Shown one piece after another: positions 1 through 8,417 of a stretch of 64,000 bases of DNA; position 1 is the first letter of the stretch, and each line of letters starts with the position of its first letter. Both the position numbers and the translations under genes were made by a program. This DNA is from an uncultured Collinsella sp. (GTDB lineage Bacteria; Actinomycetota; Coriobacteriia; Coriobacteriales; Coriobacteriaceae), in assembly GCA_900758475.1 (NCBI GenBank), contig CAAERQ010000016.1, forward strand, positions 1-64,000, read 5' to 3'. The notes below the pieces were generated by a model. The model was not told the DNA's origin. It did not search any database and saw only the letters and a list, made by a program, of their open reading frames with translations.

Positions 1-278
1 TTACGCAAAGCACTGCGGTTGATGGGGGGCTTGGACTATCGATCCTGTATTCCCTTCCCGGGCTATATGTGATCTTGTGCGCTTTGCCGCCTTTTTATGC
101 GAGCGGCGAGAGCAAAAAGGCAGAGCGCCTGATAACAGTTCTTATTGGCGGCGCGGAGATTGTTCTTTGTGGAATAGTGCTTGAAGGTTCGGCTGCCTCT
201 TATGCGATGATTGGACTGATGATTCTGTTCTGTGCGTTTGAGATTGTGTCACAGGTAAGGGATAGCCGGTCCTTATGA
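1..278 (+). CDS. C-terminal fragment of a small membrane protein (5' end outside window)
   Basis: The frame starting at base 3 is open from the window edge to a TGA at 276-278, giving 91 residues, so the start codon is to the left. The fragment is strongly hydrophobic, with about three segments that could span the membrane and a short charged loop (SGESKKAER) between the first two. No catalytic or family motif was recognised. No intact tRNA-Met lies between this gene and the integrase, so I infer that it belongs to the same integrated element as the genes at 1114-9710. It is on the opposite strand from the mobilisation operon. Confidence 0.55.
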   Translation, partial: TQSTAVDGGLGLSILYSLPGLYVILCALPPFYASGESKKAERLITVLIGGAEIVLCGIVLEGSAASYAMIGLMILFCAFEIVSQVRDSRSL

Positions 279-1042
279 GTTGAATTACGCGCGTGCGGAT
301 ATAAAGGTTGGCATGTTAAGCTGGTCGTTTTCTCGTTCTGGGACATTTGCAGTAGGATGAGTGGGACTAGGCGCGCTGCGGTGTGACGGTGGCGGTTGAG
401 ACTTGTATCGCTGCAAATCCGCTGATGCACATTTTGCTATTGGGCTTGAAGGTGGGACCGACAGGCCTTTGTTTGGGATGTTCTGGTCGTCCAACGCGTG
501 TTGCACGGCTTTATATTGTTACGCTCGTTCGGCGCTCCGTTGGAGCATTTCCGGGTTTGTCGGCATCATGACTTGGCCAAGTGACACGCTTGCCGGGACG
601 GTTGTAACGCCGCGCCGGTTCCGTGTGCTCCTTCGTTGTTGGCCTGTCCAGCCGGGGGCGGATTCGGCCTCATGTTGTGGCGCACGGCCTTCAGGGGCTT
701 CCCCTGGCGAGTTATGTTCGTCCGTATGGGTAAGGGTTGGGTTGAGCTGACAATCCCGTGTCGGAAGGGGCTTGCACCATGCGCGCGATGACAGAGATTG
801 AGTGGCTGGACGGCCGTGTGACGAAGGTGCCGGAGCTCGCCCGGGGCGATGCGTTCGGCGAGAGCGTCCAGGCGGAGCTCGATTTCGGGTTCGACGATGT
901 GTTGGAGGGCCTTTGGGTCGAGGTGCGCCATCATGAGCAGGATAAGGGCGCACTACGGGCGCCCGGGATTTTACGGCGCAACTCGGCGTGCCGAGTTCGT
1001 TGCCGCTGGTAGCGTGGCCGGTTAACCCGGAAGGCGGTCACG
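279..1042. other. 764-bp stretch with no convincing gene
   Basis: Several short open frames exist on both strands, but none has recognisable motifs or a natural-looking amino-acid composition. The best plus-strand candidate starts at the ATG at 779, behind a GGAAGGGG-like ribosome site, and ends at 1012 (about 77 residues). It resembles no family I know and ends in an arginine/cysteine-rich tail. A perfect 18-bp palindrome (AACTCGGCGTGCCGAGTT) lies at 978-995. The stretch may be decayed coding sequence within the mobile element. Confidence 0.4.
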
Positions 1043-1089
1043 GCCCGCCGTCATACGCGCCTCGCGTGCCGTATGACGGCGGGCAGTTT
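1043..1089 (+). terminator. Rho-independent terminator-like hairpin
   Basis: Perfect 14-bp arms at 1043-1056 and 1071-1084 enclose a 14-nt loop and are followed by a T run (AGTTTTTG) on the plus strand. It lies just past the 3' end of the minus-strand coupling-protein gene. The T run points to termination of plus-strand transcription coming from the left, which gives slight support to a transcribed unit before 1042. Confidence 0.6.
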
Positions 1090-1113
1090 TTGCAGGCAGG
1101 GCCGTATGACGCA

Positions 1114-3072
1114 TCAGAACCCGTCGGGCGCGACGGACACCTTGCGCTTCCTGCCGCCGGGCGGCGACCCCTTGGGCTTTTTCGGCTTCTCCGGGATGCG
1201 CCATACCGGTGCCGGGGCGTCGTTGCGGGCCTCCCCCTCGAGCGCCCGCGCGAGCAGCGCGCCCTCGGCCTCCGGCGACGTCATGCCCAGCAGCGGCCCC
1301 AGGAACGTCTCCGTGATGTCGCGGCTGGCGAGCGCCATCGGTCCCTCCGCGTCGATCACGAGCGCGCCGTTCTCGCGCGCGCTCCAGGCCATGAGCTCCG
1401 ACGGGGTGATCAGCGGACGGCGCGCCACGGAGAACGACTTGCCGGACGAGGAGCTCTGCGTCCCCTTGGTGGAGCTCTGCCCGGTCGTCTTGACACTGTA
1501 GTCGCCGAGTCGCTTGCTGATCTCCTCCGCCTCGCCGACGGACTCAACCGAGAGGACGACCTGGGTGCCGAGCAGCGCCAGCAGCGCGTCCGACTCGGCC
1601 CTGGAGTAGCCGCACCGCGCCTCGAGCAGATGGGTGTTCTGGAGCACGAAGACGACGTGCAGGCCGATGCTGCGGACCTCCGCGAGGTCGCCGAGGAGGC
1701 GGGGGATCTTGGGGATCCCGGACCCTTCGTCGATGGCGAGCAGGGTCTCGGCCGGCAGCCTGCCGCCCGACAGGCGCGCGGTCTCGCGCAGCGCCGACAG
1801 CGCCTGGGAGAAGATGCACGAGACGAGCGCGCCGCGGTCCCCTCGGTCCGTCGCGCTGGCGATGTAGAGGATGGTGGGCTTGCGCCCGACCGATGCGAGG
1901 TCGACCTCGCCGTCCCAGAGCATTCGGCTGACGTCGTCGTCGCAGAAGGACATGAGGTAGTTGCGCGCGGTGGAGACGAGGGCCTCCCCTCCGCCGCCGT
2001 TCGACGAGGCGACGAGGAGGAACTGGCGCGCCGGGTTTCCCGCCGGCAGGTCCGCGGCGAGCTCCTCCAACGACTTGACCGCGCTCTTCCCGTCGCGGGG
2101 CTCCAGGAGCGCGAGCACGGTCGAGAGGTTCCGCGCACCGTCGGGGATCCGCCCGTCCGTTATCGTCAGGAGGCATAGGCCGGTCAGAAGGTTGCGGCTG
2201 GCGTCCGTGAAGAACCTCTGGCCAGAGGAGAAGGCGTCGGGCACGATGGCGGACGACAGCTCGCGGAGCTCGGCCACGGCGCCGGCGGTGCCCTCGGTCC
2301 CGAGTGCCGCGATGGCGCGGTCGAGGGGGTTGAACCTCGCCGACTTGACGGGCTCGTCGAGCCGGATGGCGACGACCTCCATCCCGGCCCTCCTGGCGAG
2401 CGGCTCGGTCCATGCGCGGATCTCGGACTTCGGGTCGTGGACGATGACGGACGTCGGGATCCCGTGGGCGTTGCGGTCGATCGCCGCCGCAATTGATGGC
2501 GCCAGCGCGCGTCTGCTTTTGCCGGCTCCACTGCCCGCCCTTATGAGGCAGTGGACGGCGGGGACCATCGCGATCCCGCCGCCGATGCAGCCGGCCGCCA
2601 CGAGCCCCTCCGCGGCGGCCTTCCCGTCCCAAGGAGGGCAGCGCCTCGCGACCCTGGAGGGCCTCGACTCGAGCCAGGCGTCCCCGTGCGTGCGCGTGGG
2701 CGCGCGGTCGCCGGCGAACGTCCCGTCGTGGAGCCTCGCCCATGAACGGCCCCAAGAAACGAATCCGAGCGCGAGGACGGAGGCCGCGACGAGGGCGAGC
2801 GCCGCGAGCAGCTCGCCCGCCTGGCCCGACGCCGCCGCGTCGGCGGCCGCCTCGAGGGGGCCGCGGAAGACGTAGGTGGGCTCGGGGCCCGGGTCGGCCG
2901 TGGGCAGCCGCAGCAGGACGGAGAGGCCCGAGATGAGGGATAGAGTCCACCATCTGGCGTAGTCCCAGGCACCGGCGGCCGCGGCGCAGGCTATGACGGC
3001 GGCGACGCCGTGGGCCGCGAGCGTGCCGGCGAGCTCCCTTTTCATGTCGCGGTTGAAGGATTTCGGTTTCAT
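1114..3072 (-). CDS. VirD4/TraG-type conjugative coupling protein (T4CP)
   Basis: A membrane-bound ATPase that links a relaxase-DNA complex to a type IV secretion channel. The chosen ATG (3070-3072) gives 652 residues starting MKPKSF; the frame is open further upstream, but that part is a shadow of the relaxase gene. Two hydrophobic segments lie near residues 18-55 and 86-106. A Walker A motif GSGAGKS is at residues 180-186, a Walker B-like LLAIDE ends near residue 449, and a TraG/TraD-like QNTHLLEARCGYSRAE segment follows. Its ATG overlaps the relaxase stop by 4 bp (ATGA), which indicates translational coupling. It is the last gene of the minus-strand mobilisation operon. No other type IV secretion genes are visible, so the rest of the channel is either outside the window or supplied by another element. 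Confidence 0.9.
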   Translation of the reverse strand: MKPKSFNRDMKRELAGTLAAHGVAAVIACAAAAGAWDYARWWTLSLISGLSVLLRLPTADPGPEPTYVFRGPLEAAADAAASGQAGELLAALALVAASVLALGFVSWGRSWARLHDGTFAGDRAPTRTHGDAWLESRPSRVARRCPPWDGKAAAEGLVAAGCIGGGIAMVPAVHCLIRAGSGAGKSRRALAPSIAAAIDRNAHGIPTSVIVHDPKSEIRAWTEPLARRAGMEVVAIRLDEPVKSARFNPLDRAIAALGTEGTAGAVAELRELSSAIVPDAFSSGQRFFTDASRNLLTGLCLLTITDGRIPDGARNLSTVLALLEPRDGKSAVKSLEELAADLPAGNPARQFLLVASSNGGGGEALVSTARNYLMSFCDDDVSRMLWDGEVDLASVGRKPTILYIASATDRGDRGALVSCIFSQALSALRETARLSGGRLPAETLLAIDEGSGIPKIPRLLGDLAEVRSIGLHVVFVLQNTHLLEARCGYSRAESDALLALLGTQVVLSVESVGEAEEISKRLGDYSVKTTGQSSTKGTQSSSSGKSFSVARRPLITPSELMAWSARENGALVIDAEGPMALASRDITETFLGPLLGMTSPEAEGALLARALEGEARNDAPAPVWRIPEKPKKPKGSPPGGRKRKVSVAPDGF

Positions 3073-4424
3073 CTCGTGATCGTCCTCTCTATCCTGTTCG
3101 CTATCTTCAGCGCGGGGACGCTCGACGGCCCGGTGCCGCCGGAGGCGAGGATCCTCAGGGTCGCGGCGATGAGCCGCAGCGCCCTCTCGCCGGCCTCGTC
3201 CCCCATGTCGCGTCCTCTGGCGTCCCGTGTGGCTTCCCTGGCGACCAGGGTCGCCATCGCGGCGGCGCGCCCGAGGGCCGGACCGGGCGACGGCGCATGC
3301 CTGAAGGCCCGGTCTGCCGTGGGACACCCCCTGAGGTCTGCCGGCTCGAGGGTCCGGCCGCGCGCGGCCTTTCGCGCGAGCTTTTCGAGGCGCGTCTTCG
3401 GGATGCAGGCCCGGGCCTCGGTGGTGAGTCCGGCTTCCCGCCGCCTCTCCGTCGCGGGGCCGGTTTGGGGCGCGGCGCGTCGTGTCGGCACCTCCTCGCG
3501 AGCCGGCGTTCTGTCTGGGACTATGACCCGCAGCGCCGCGTTCTCGCACCGGAGGCCGAGGTCGGCGGCTGCCTTGCGGACGTAGACATCCCGCGCCTCA
3601 CCGGTCAGGCACTTGAGGCCGGCGCACCTCTCGACCGCTTTCCTGTGGCGCTCCAGTGCGCCGGCGAGTGCGGGGGAGTCGGACGCCGCCCGGCCGAGGG
3701 CCTCCCTCAACGCGGCGGAGGCCTCCGGGTGGAAACGCCTGAGGTGGGCGGCCTCGATCCTTCCGTTCGGCGGCAGGCCGATGTCGAGCTTTCCGCGGTC
3801 GATTCGCGCAACTGCTTCCAGGGCCGCCTTCCTCGCGAGGTCGCGCTCGATGTACGCTTCCCGCAGCAGCGGTGCCATGGCCTTCGAGGAGATCTCGAGT
3901 CTGGCCGCCTCCATCTTCCCCTTGAGCAGCAGGGAGTCCCAGTCGCCCGCGCGGTCGACCGTGAGGATGTGGACGTGGTGGCTCGTGGCGTTGACGTGCA
4001 TCGCAGCGTAGAACTCCACGCGGCTCTCGGGCACGCCGGTCATCTCGGAGAAGAGCCTCGGCCACTCGGAGCGCACCAGGGCCTGCCAGGCGTCCAGGCG
4101 GTCGAGTCCGGCCCCGGGGGCGATGTCGTTCGGGACCGTGACGACGGTGGTGAGCACCGCGCCGCCGTTTTGGGCGATGGCGCGCCTGGCCTCCGCCACG
4201 GGGACCGGGCCGTCCGCGCCCCAGAGGCCGCCGGTCGAGCCGGTCCTGTTCGCGGCGTAGGCGGCCAGGCCGTCCACGCCGAGCCTCCTGCCGTCCGCCT
4301 CGCTGATCTCGATGACGACGCCGCGGCGGGTGCCGGCGTATGCCGCCAGGCCCGCGGCGGACGCCCTTGCTGACGCCCCCGCGCGGACGACGGAGTGGTT
4401 GACGATGACGGGCGGGCTAGCCAT
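3069..4424 (-). CDS. HUH relaxase (MobL/MobP-like mobilisation protein)
   Basis: A 451-residue DNA-nicking transesterase expected to cut at oriT and pilot the strand into a recipient. The metal-binding HUH motif is clear: H142 and then THHVHI-like residues with H148, H149 and H151, in a context (FYAAMHVN, residues 137-144) typical of MobL/MobP relaxases. The likely catalytic tyrosine is among the N-terminal tyrosines (near 28 or 55), which I cannot settle by eye. The C-terminal half is rich in arginine and alanine and probably helical. The ATG at 4422-4424 overlaps the 3' end of the ribbon-helix-helix gene by 8 bp, and the stop overlaps the coupling-protein start by 4 bp. The order accessory protein, relaxase, coupling protein is typical of mobilisable elements. 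Confidence 0.88.
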   Translation of the reverse strand: MASPPVIVNHSVVRAGASARASAAGLAAYAGTRRGVVIEISEADGRRLGVDGLAAYAANRTGSTGGLWGADGPVPVAEARRAIAQNGGAVLTTVVTVPNDIAPGAGLDRLDAWQALVRSEWPRLFSEMTGVPESRVEFYAAMHVNATSHHVHILTVDRAGDWDSLLLKGKMEAARLEISSKAMAPLLREAYIERDLARKAALEAVARIDRGKLDIGLPPNGRIEAAHLRRFHPEASAALREALGRAASDSPALAGALERHRKAVERCAGLKCLTGEARDVYVRKAAADLGLRCENAALRVIVPDRTPAREEVPTRRAAPQTGPATERRREAGLTTEARACIPKTRLEKLARKAARGRTLEPADLRGCPTADRAFRHAPSPGPALGRAAAMATLVAREATRDARGRDMGDEAGERALRLIAATLRILASGGTGPSSVPALKIANRIERTITR

Positions 4425-4881
4425 CGGCGCGCTCGCGCGCGTGGAGCTTCACCTCGTCGATTCGGCCGAGCCCGGCGCGGCTGAGCTCGCCGGCCTGCGC
4501 GAGGTAGTTCTTCCAGATGTCCGCGACGGGGACCTCGTCGAGCGAGGCGTAGGAGGCCTTGAGGACGTCGGCCGACATGAGGCCGGCCATGATGGCGGCG
4601 GTCATGGGCCGCGAGAGGACCGCGGCGATGCGGTCCTCGGCGGCGTCGAGCTTGCGCTCGATGTCGAGTGCGGCGACGTCCATCCGCGCGTCGACGACGC
4701 CGCGGATGAAATCTGCGACCTCGTTGCCGTAGAGGTCGAGCCCCTCCGTGGCGAGCGCCGAGCGCAGGAGCGAGCGGATCTCGTCGCTGACGTTGGAACC
4801 GTTGAGCTCTGCCCGCGTCTTGAGGGCGGTGTAGAGCTTTGAGTCGAGCTTCACGCTGACGTTCTTTGTTGCTGCTGTCAT
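4417..4881 (-). CDS. Ribbon-helix-helix mobilisation accessory protein (MobC-like)
   Basis: A 154-residue protein whose first 45 residues (MTAATKNVSVKL onward) look like a ribbon-helix-helix DNA-binding domain: one beta strand followed by two helices ending LRSAL. The rest is probably helical. Proteins of this kind bind oriT next to the relaxase and often repress the operon. The start at 4879-4881 has a strong ribosome site (AGAGAGG, seven bases upstream); the open frame extends upstream without such a site. It overlaps the relaxase start by 8 bp. The functional call rests on position and fold type, not on a conserved catalytic motif. Confidence 0.75.
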   Translation of the reverse strand: MTAATKNVSVKLDSKLYTALKTRAELNGSNVSDEIRSLLRSALATEGLDLYGNEVADFIRGVVDARMDVAALDIERKLDAAEDRIAAVLSRPMTAAIMAGLMSADVLKASYASLDEVPVADIWKNYLAQAGELSRAGLGRIDEVKLHARERADG

Positions 4882-4963
4882 TCGATCCTCTCTTCGATGC
4901 GCGGTGATCGTCGGCCCGAAAGCAGGGGCGGACCGACCGTTGTCGATCCGCCCCGCTTGAGGC

Positions 4964-5422
4964 CTACTCGTCTTCGAGAAGGACGTTGGGATAGCCCTCG
5001 GGCGCCTGGTCTGCCGGGAGGGGAGGATAGGCGACAAGCTTGTTCACGACTCCCAACGTATCGAGGTCCAGGATGCAGTCGATACCGCGGAGGACGCTGT
5101 CCGGGGTGTAAGAGCGATCGCCGCTGCGGGCGACCCCGACGATGACCCTGGCGAGCTCGCGGGGGTCGATGCCGGGCCAGCGCCTGGCGATTTCCGCGAC
5201 GATGGCGGGCGCGACGTAAGGGATATTGGGGACGGAGGAGTGGGACGCGATGACGAAGGCGCCGGGGATGCCCTCGATCTTCTCTGCGGGCTCGATAACG
5301 ATGGGCTGGACGCCGAAGGTGCTCCAGCCGTCGAGCAGGCATTCGGCGTCCGAGGGGATGCGGAAGGAGTGGCCGTTGAGGGTGAGGGGCTTGTGGTTCT
5401 TATCGACACTTTTCTTGGGCAT
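4964..5422 (-). CDS. Hypothetical protein of the mobile element
   Basis: 152 residues, starting at a well-placed ATG (5420-5422) behind AAAGGA. No family recognised. The protein is soluble with no signal peptide, a basic N-terminus (MPKKSVDKNHK) and an acidic C-terminus (VLLEDE). It lies between the ribbon-helix-helix gene and another unknown protein of almost the same size on the same strand, with intergenic gaps under 100 bp, so it is probably co-transcribed with the mobilisation genes. The real gene status is supported by ribosome site, strand and codon pattern. Confidence 0.7.
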   Translation of the reverse strand: MPKKSVDKNHKPLTLNGHSFRIPSDAECLLDGWSTFGVQPIVIEPAEKIEGIPGAFVIASHSSVPNIPYVAPAIVAEIARRWPGIDPRELARVIVGVARSGDRSYTPDSVLRGIDCILDLDTLGVVNKLVAYPPLPADQAPEGYPNVLLEDE

Positions 5423-5479
5423 GGTTTTCCTTTCGATGTGAGATGGCCGCCGCCCGCTCGGGCGGCGGCGTACGATGGG

Positions 5480-5944
5480 CTAGTCGTCGATGTCTTCGAC
5501 GGTGAAGATAGGCCAAGGGGCGCGATCGGCGAGTTCAATGGGGACTGCGCCGAAGACACCGAGTTCCTGAGTAATATTCTCGAGTCGAGCTGCGAAGCGT
5601 TTGACGAACGCGTCGTGCGTCGCGCCAGTGCCGTTGACGACATAGGCGCGAGCTGCGATCTTGACGAGCTCGTGGTCGGGGATGCCATAGCACTCGTCGA
5701 TGGCAGCGAGACAATCCACCGCGTCGGGGGCCTCGTCGGTGGGGCTAAACGCCATGAGGGTGCGGGGAACGTTCGCAATCGCGTGCTTGAACTGCAGGAT
5801 CCAGGCGCTCTGGGCGTTTTCGGTGTGCTCGAGGTTGAGGACGGGGGTGTCCTGGCCGCCATGGTAGACATAGCGCTTCTTAGCGATGTCGAAGACGAGG
5901 GCCGGACCGCTGTCCGTCTGGACTACGACAGTCTGATGCCGCAT
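5480..5944 (-). CDS. Hypothetical protein of the mobile element
   Basis: 154 residues with an excellent ribosome site (AGGAGG) seven to eight bases before the ATG at 5942-5944. No known domain was seen. The N-terminal strand-rich start (MRHQTVVVQTDSGPALVFD) and acidic C-terminus (FTVEDIDD) suggest a small cytoplasmic protein. It lies 57 bp upstream of the 152-residue gene and 84 bp downstream of the DnaC-like gene in the same operon. Its length is close to that of its downstream neighbour, but I see no clear sequence similarity between them. Confidence 0.7.
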   Translation of the reverse strand: MRHQTVVVQTDSGPALVFDIAKKRYVYHGGQDTPVLNLEHTENAQSAWILQFKHAIANVPRTLMAFSPTDEAPDAVDCLAAIDECYGIPDHELVKIAARAYVVNGTGATHDAFVKRFAARLENITQELGVFGAVPIELADRAPWPIFTVEDIDD

Positions 5945-6028
5945 AAGTACCTCCTAGATGTTGGGATGTATAGAAAAGTTGCCAATGGCGAATGCCGCTG
6001 AAAGGCGGAGCCCTCGCCCTCGCGCCGG

Positions 6029-6661
6029 TCACGACCTCCTCCCCTCGCGCACTCCGGCGCTAATCAGTTCGATGAGCTTGCGCACCTGATCGGAGTTCGA
6101 TCCGGCCGCCTCCAGCGCCCTGGCGATGCTCTTGCCGGTAAAGGTCGACGCGAACAATGTCGAGCGCTTGTGGCGCCGACGATCTCCGAGCAACTCGATC
6201 AGCGCGAGTGCCTCCTCGCGCATACCGCTCGCGCCAAGATCCGCGATGACGAGCACGGGCAGATCGCGATAGCGATCGACGGTGTGGGCCTTCGAGTTGG
6301 GGCCGTAAAGTTCGCCGCCGTTCCATGCCGTTGCAAGCTCACATGCCGAGATGAATACAGCGCGCTCGTGGGAGGCCATGGCGGCAGCGGTGGCTACGGC
6401 GGCCGCTTCGTCGGCATCGTCGTGCGCGTACCAGATCCATGCGCCGATAGAGAGGCGAGCAGCCTCCTTCTCTTTAGCGTTTCCGGTCTTTGCCGCGAAG
6501 ATGGCCGAGGCGCGCTCGGCGATGAGCCTGGGAGTGTGCTCGGGAACGCGATGAGCGCGGTTGCCGGGCCCGCGCAACGCCCGCCACGCCTCGGGCGTGA
6601 TGACGGTGCCGATGGCGCCGTAGTACTCCTTCGAGGCGGGCAGGCCGTCGTAGTCAATCAT
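6029..6661 (-). CDS. Degenerate DnaC/IstB-like AAA+ protein lacking a P-loop
   Basis: 210 residues from the ATG at 6659-6661; the frame continues upstream only as a shadow of the HTH gene. The central part follows the DnaC/IstB helicase-loader pattern: FISACELATAWNGGELYG, then VLVIADLG at residues 136-143 as the Walker B position, then LLGDRRRHKRSTLFAS resembling the sensor-1 strand. The expected Walker A segment GxxGxGKT is missing: residues 70-90 read LSIGAWIWYAHDDADEAAAV. The Walker B acidic pair is also reduced (AD instead of DD/DE). It probably does not hydrolyse ATP in the normal way and may act as a replication or transposition adaptor. Only one base separates its start from the stop of the upstream HTH gene, implying translational coupling. 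Confidence 0.65.
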   Translation of the reverse strand: MIDYDGLPASKEYYGAIGTVITPEAWRALRGPGNRAHRVPEHTPRLIAERASAIFAAKTGNAKEKEAARLSIGAWIWYAHDDADEAAAVATAAAMASHERAVFISACELATAWNGGELYGPNSKAHTVDRYRDLPVLVIADLGASGMREEALALIELLGDRRRHKRSTLFASTFTGKSIARALEAAGSNSDQVRKLIELISAGVREGRRS

Positions 6662-6662
6662 C

Positions 6663-6869
6663 CTATTCGCCGCCTTTGCCGCGCAGAGCGCTGAGGTAGA
6701 CGTCGAGATCGCGCTCATAGATGTACGTGCGGCGACAGAGGTAGATGCCCTTGCCGGTGCGGGCAATCAGCTGGCCGGCGGTGTCGGCGGTGAGGTGAAG
6801 CTTGTCAGCGACCTCGTCGCGAGTGAGAAGCGGGCCCGTCTGGATGCCAGGCGTGTCGTTGTCGTCCAT
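6663..6869 (-). CDS. Excisionase-like helix-turn-helix protein
   Basis: A 68-residue protein with the pattern of a small MerR/excisionase-type DNA-binding domain: LLTRDEVADKLHLTADTAGQ as helix-turn-helix, followed by a wing and the YERDLDVYLSAL helix. Such proteins in integrative elements direct excision by the tyrosine recombinase or regulate the operon. The ATG at 6867-6869 has a strong site (AAGGAGG). It is the first gene of the minus-strand operon that runs to the coupling protein, and it faces the divergent gene at 7004. Confidence 0.75.
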   Translation of the reverse strand: MDDNDTPGIQTGPLLTRDEVADKLHLTADTAGQLIARTGKGIYLCRRTYIYERDLDVYLSALRGKGGE

Positions 6870-7003
6870 GTGTATGCCTCCTTCGGTGTATGTGTTACGG
6901 GGCGGGAGCTGCTCCGTGACTACACAATGCCGTCGGCGGGCATAAATCGAGGTATTACATCACCTATTACGGGGGTTTACCTGCGATGATGCTTATCGAT
7001 TAA

Positions 7004-8416
7004 TTGATAAATAAGATTGAATTGCTGTTGACCGATGCCAAGGGCGGTGAATCGGACTCAAAGGTTATCGATGTTGTGGAGGAGGGGGAGCCGTCTTTGC
7101 CGCCTGAAGATGAACGTCGATATTGGCCGATCATGCCGCTTGATCCCGCGACCGGTCAGGTTCAGGTCGGCTATAAGACGAAGGACGGGCTTGAATTTCA
7201 CGAGAACGGTCGTCTCGTTCCGGACGTAGCGGGCGAGAGTGCAGGCGACCACATGAACTTCACTTATCGCGAAGAATCAATCGGTGTGCCGAACAGGCCG
7301 TCAAGCGTTGAAACAGACGCACCGGGGGCGGACAAGGACCTTGCTTTCGGCCTGATTCGCTCCGTGGCCCTTGACGGTCTTCTGGAAGGCGTTCTGCCGT
7401 CTTGTAAATTGGAAGATTACGGAAGCGTTGATGCGATGCTGCTCGCCCTGTCAGAAGTGCCGGCACCGGCTTGTCGCGTCGACGACGCGCCGCATCCCGG
7501 TGACAAGGCCTCCGGCGTCGACCCTCGGGAGAGGTTCGCTGCCGCGGCGCGCGTAACCGGTCCTTTGTTTGGCTTTGTGGGGAGAGTCGGCCCCTATGAA
7601 ATCGACGAACCGCTTGACGCCTGGCTTTCGGTCGCCGGGGCAATGAAGATCTCTTCCCTGGCTTCATCGGTCGAGATGGGTTCGCCGTCTTCGCTGGGGG
7701 TTTTGGATCCCTATTGGCGCGTGTATTGCTTCGGCAACGTTGAGGCAAATAAAACCGCGTACGTGGTTCTCACCAACCTGCAAATCCCTAGCGATCATGA
7801 GTTTAGGGATAGCTTCGTGGGCGGGCTTGAGCGCGGTGGCAAGTGGGCGGTGATCAATGAAAGGATTGAGCCCGGGACTGCCATGGTCGAGCGTTCGTTT
7901 GTCAGGTGGTGCAAGAACGATACATTGTCCTTTATGGAGACAGTTGGAGAAGCTGACTTTCCAGGTCCGTCTTTTGTTGCAAGGGTGCCTGGTGATACTC
8001 TCAGGGGGCTCGACGAGTCTTCCGAGCGCGTTCTCAAGACCGAGGAATCCCTTGCCTCGCATCTGGTGCAGGACATGACGGAGTGGTTCTCGCGCTGCGC
8101 GGGTTATGGGTGGAGGAGAATCCTCGAGCCCAAGCGGCAGACTCCGACGCAGATGGCTAATGGCGTCATCGATTATGGCCGCGGCTCTTCTTTCGACCTT
8201 TGCGTTCCCGATGCTGCTACGCGCCTTTGGGTCGCGCTTGCAAAGAGTTATTCGGTTGATGTCGTCAAAATATGCGAGCACTGCGGCCGGCCGTTCGCCG
8301 ACACCGCAAACGGCAAATCGCGATGCTGTTCAGAGGAATGCACGAGAGCGAAGAACGCCAGGAACAGTAGGAAGAGGGCGAACGCGAGGCGAAGCGCATC
8401 GAAAGCGAAGAGCTGA
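7004..8416 (+). CDS. Unknown 470-residue protein with C-terminal zinc-binding motif
   Basis: A cargo gene of the element on the opposite strand from its neighbours. The last 45 residues hold a CxxC...CCxxxC cluster (CEHCGRPFAD, then CCSEECTRAKNARNSRKR), resembling the zinc finger of CGNR/ABATE-type proteins, followed by a very basic tail likely to bind nucleic acid. The first 400 residues match nothing I know: an acidic N-terminus, no signal peptide and no membrane segment. The frame opens with TTG at 7004 and has no obvious ribosome site; a start further in cannot be excluded. The stop lies 2 bp from the convergent integrase stop. Lower G+C than the mobilisation genes suggests a different origin. 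Confidence 0.7.
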   Translation: MINKIELLLTDAKGGESDSKVIDVVEEGEPSLPPEDERRYWPIMPLDPATGQVQVGYKTKDGLEFHENGRLVPDVAGESAGDHMNFTYREESIGVPNRPSSVETDAPGADKDLAFGLIRSVALDGLLEGVLPSCKLEDYGSVDAMLLALSEVPAPACRVDDAPHPGDKASGVDPRERFAAAARVTGPLFGFVGRVGPYEIDEPLDAWLSVAGAMKISSLASSVEMGSPSSLGVLDPYWRVYCFGNVEANKTAYVVLTNLQIPSDHEFRDSFVGGLERGGKWAVINERIEPGTAMVERSFVRWCKNDTLSFMETVGEADFPGPSFVARVPGDTLRGLDESSERVLKTEESLASHLVQDMTEWFSRCAGYGWRRILEPKRQTPTQMANGVIDYGRGSSFDLCVPDAATRLWVALAKSYSVDVVKICEHCGRPFADTANGKSRCCSEECTRAKNARNSRKRANARRSASKAKS

Positions 8417-8417
8417 T

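Noticed and set aside
566..934. 122-residue minus-strand frame that looked like a transposase remnant
   Set aside because: No DDE, HTH or other motif could be identified, and no inverted repeats bound it; left as an unassigned stretch.
1024..1044. Left attachment site similar to the tRNA-Met segment (TAACCCGGAAGG)
   Set aside because: The match is only about 12 bases with a gap and lacks the T-arm sequence, so it is probably chance.
988..2178. 396-residue plus-strand open frame
   Set aside because: It is antisense to the VirD4/TraG gene and has Arg/Gly-rich composition typical of a shadow frame in high-G+C DNA.
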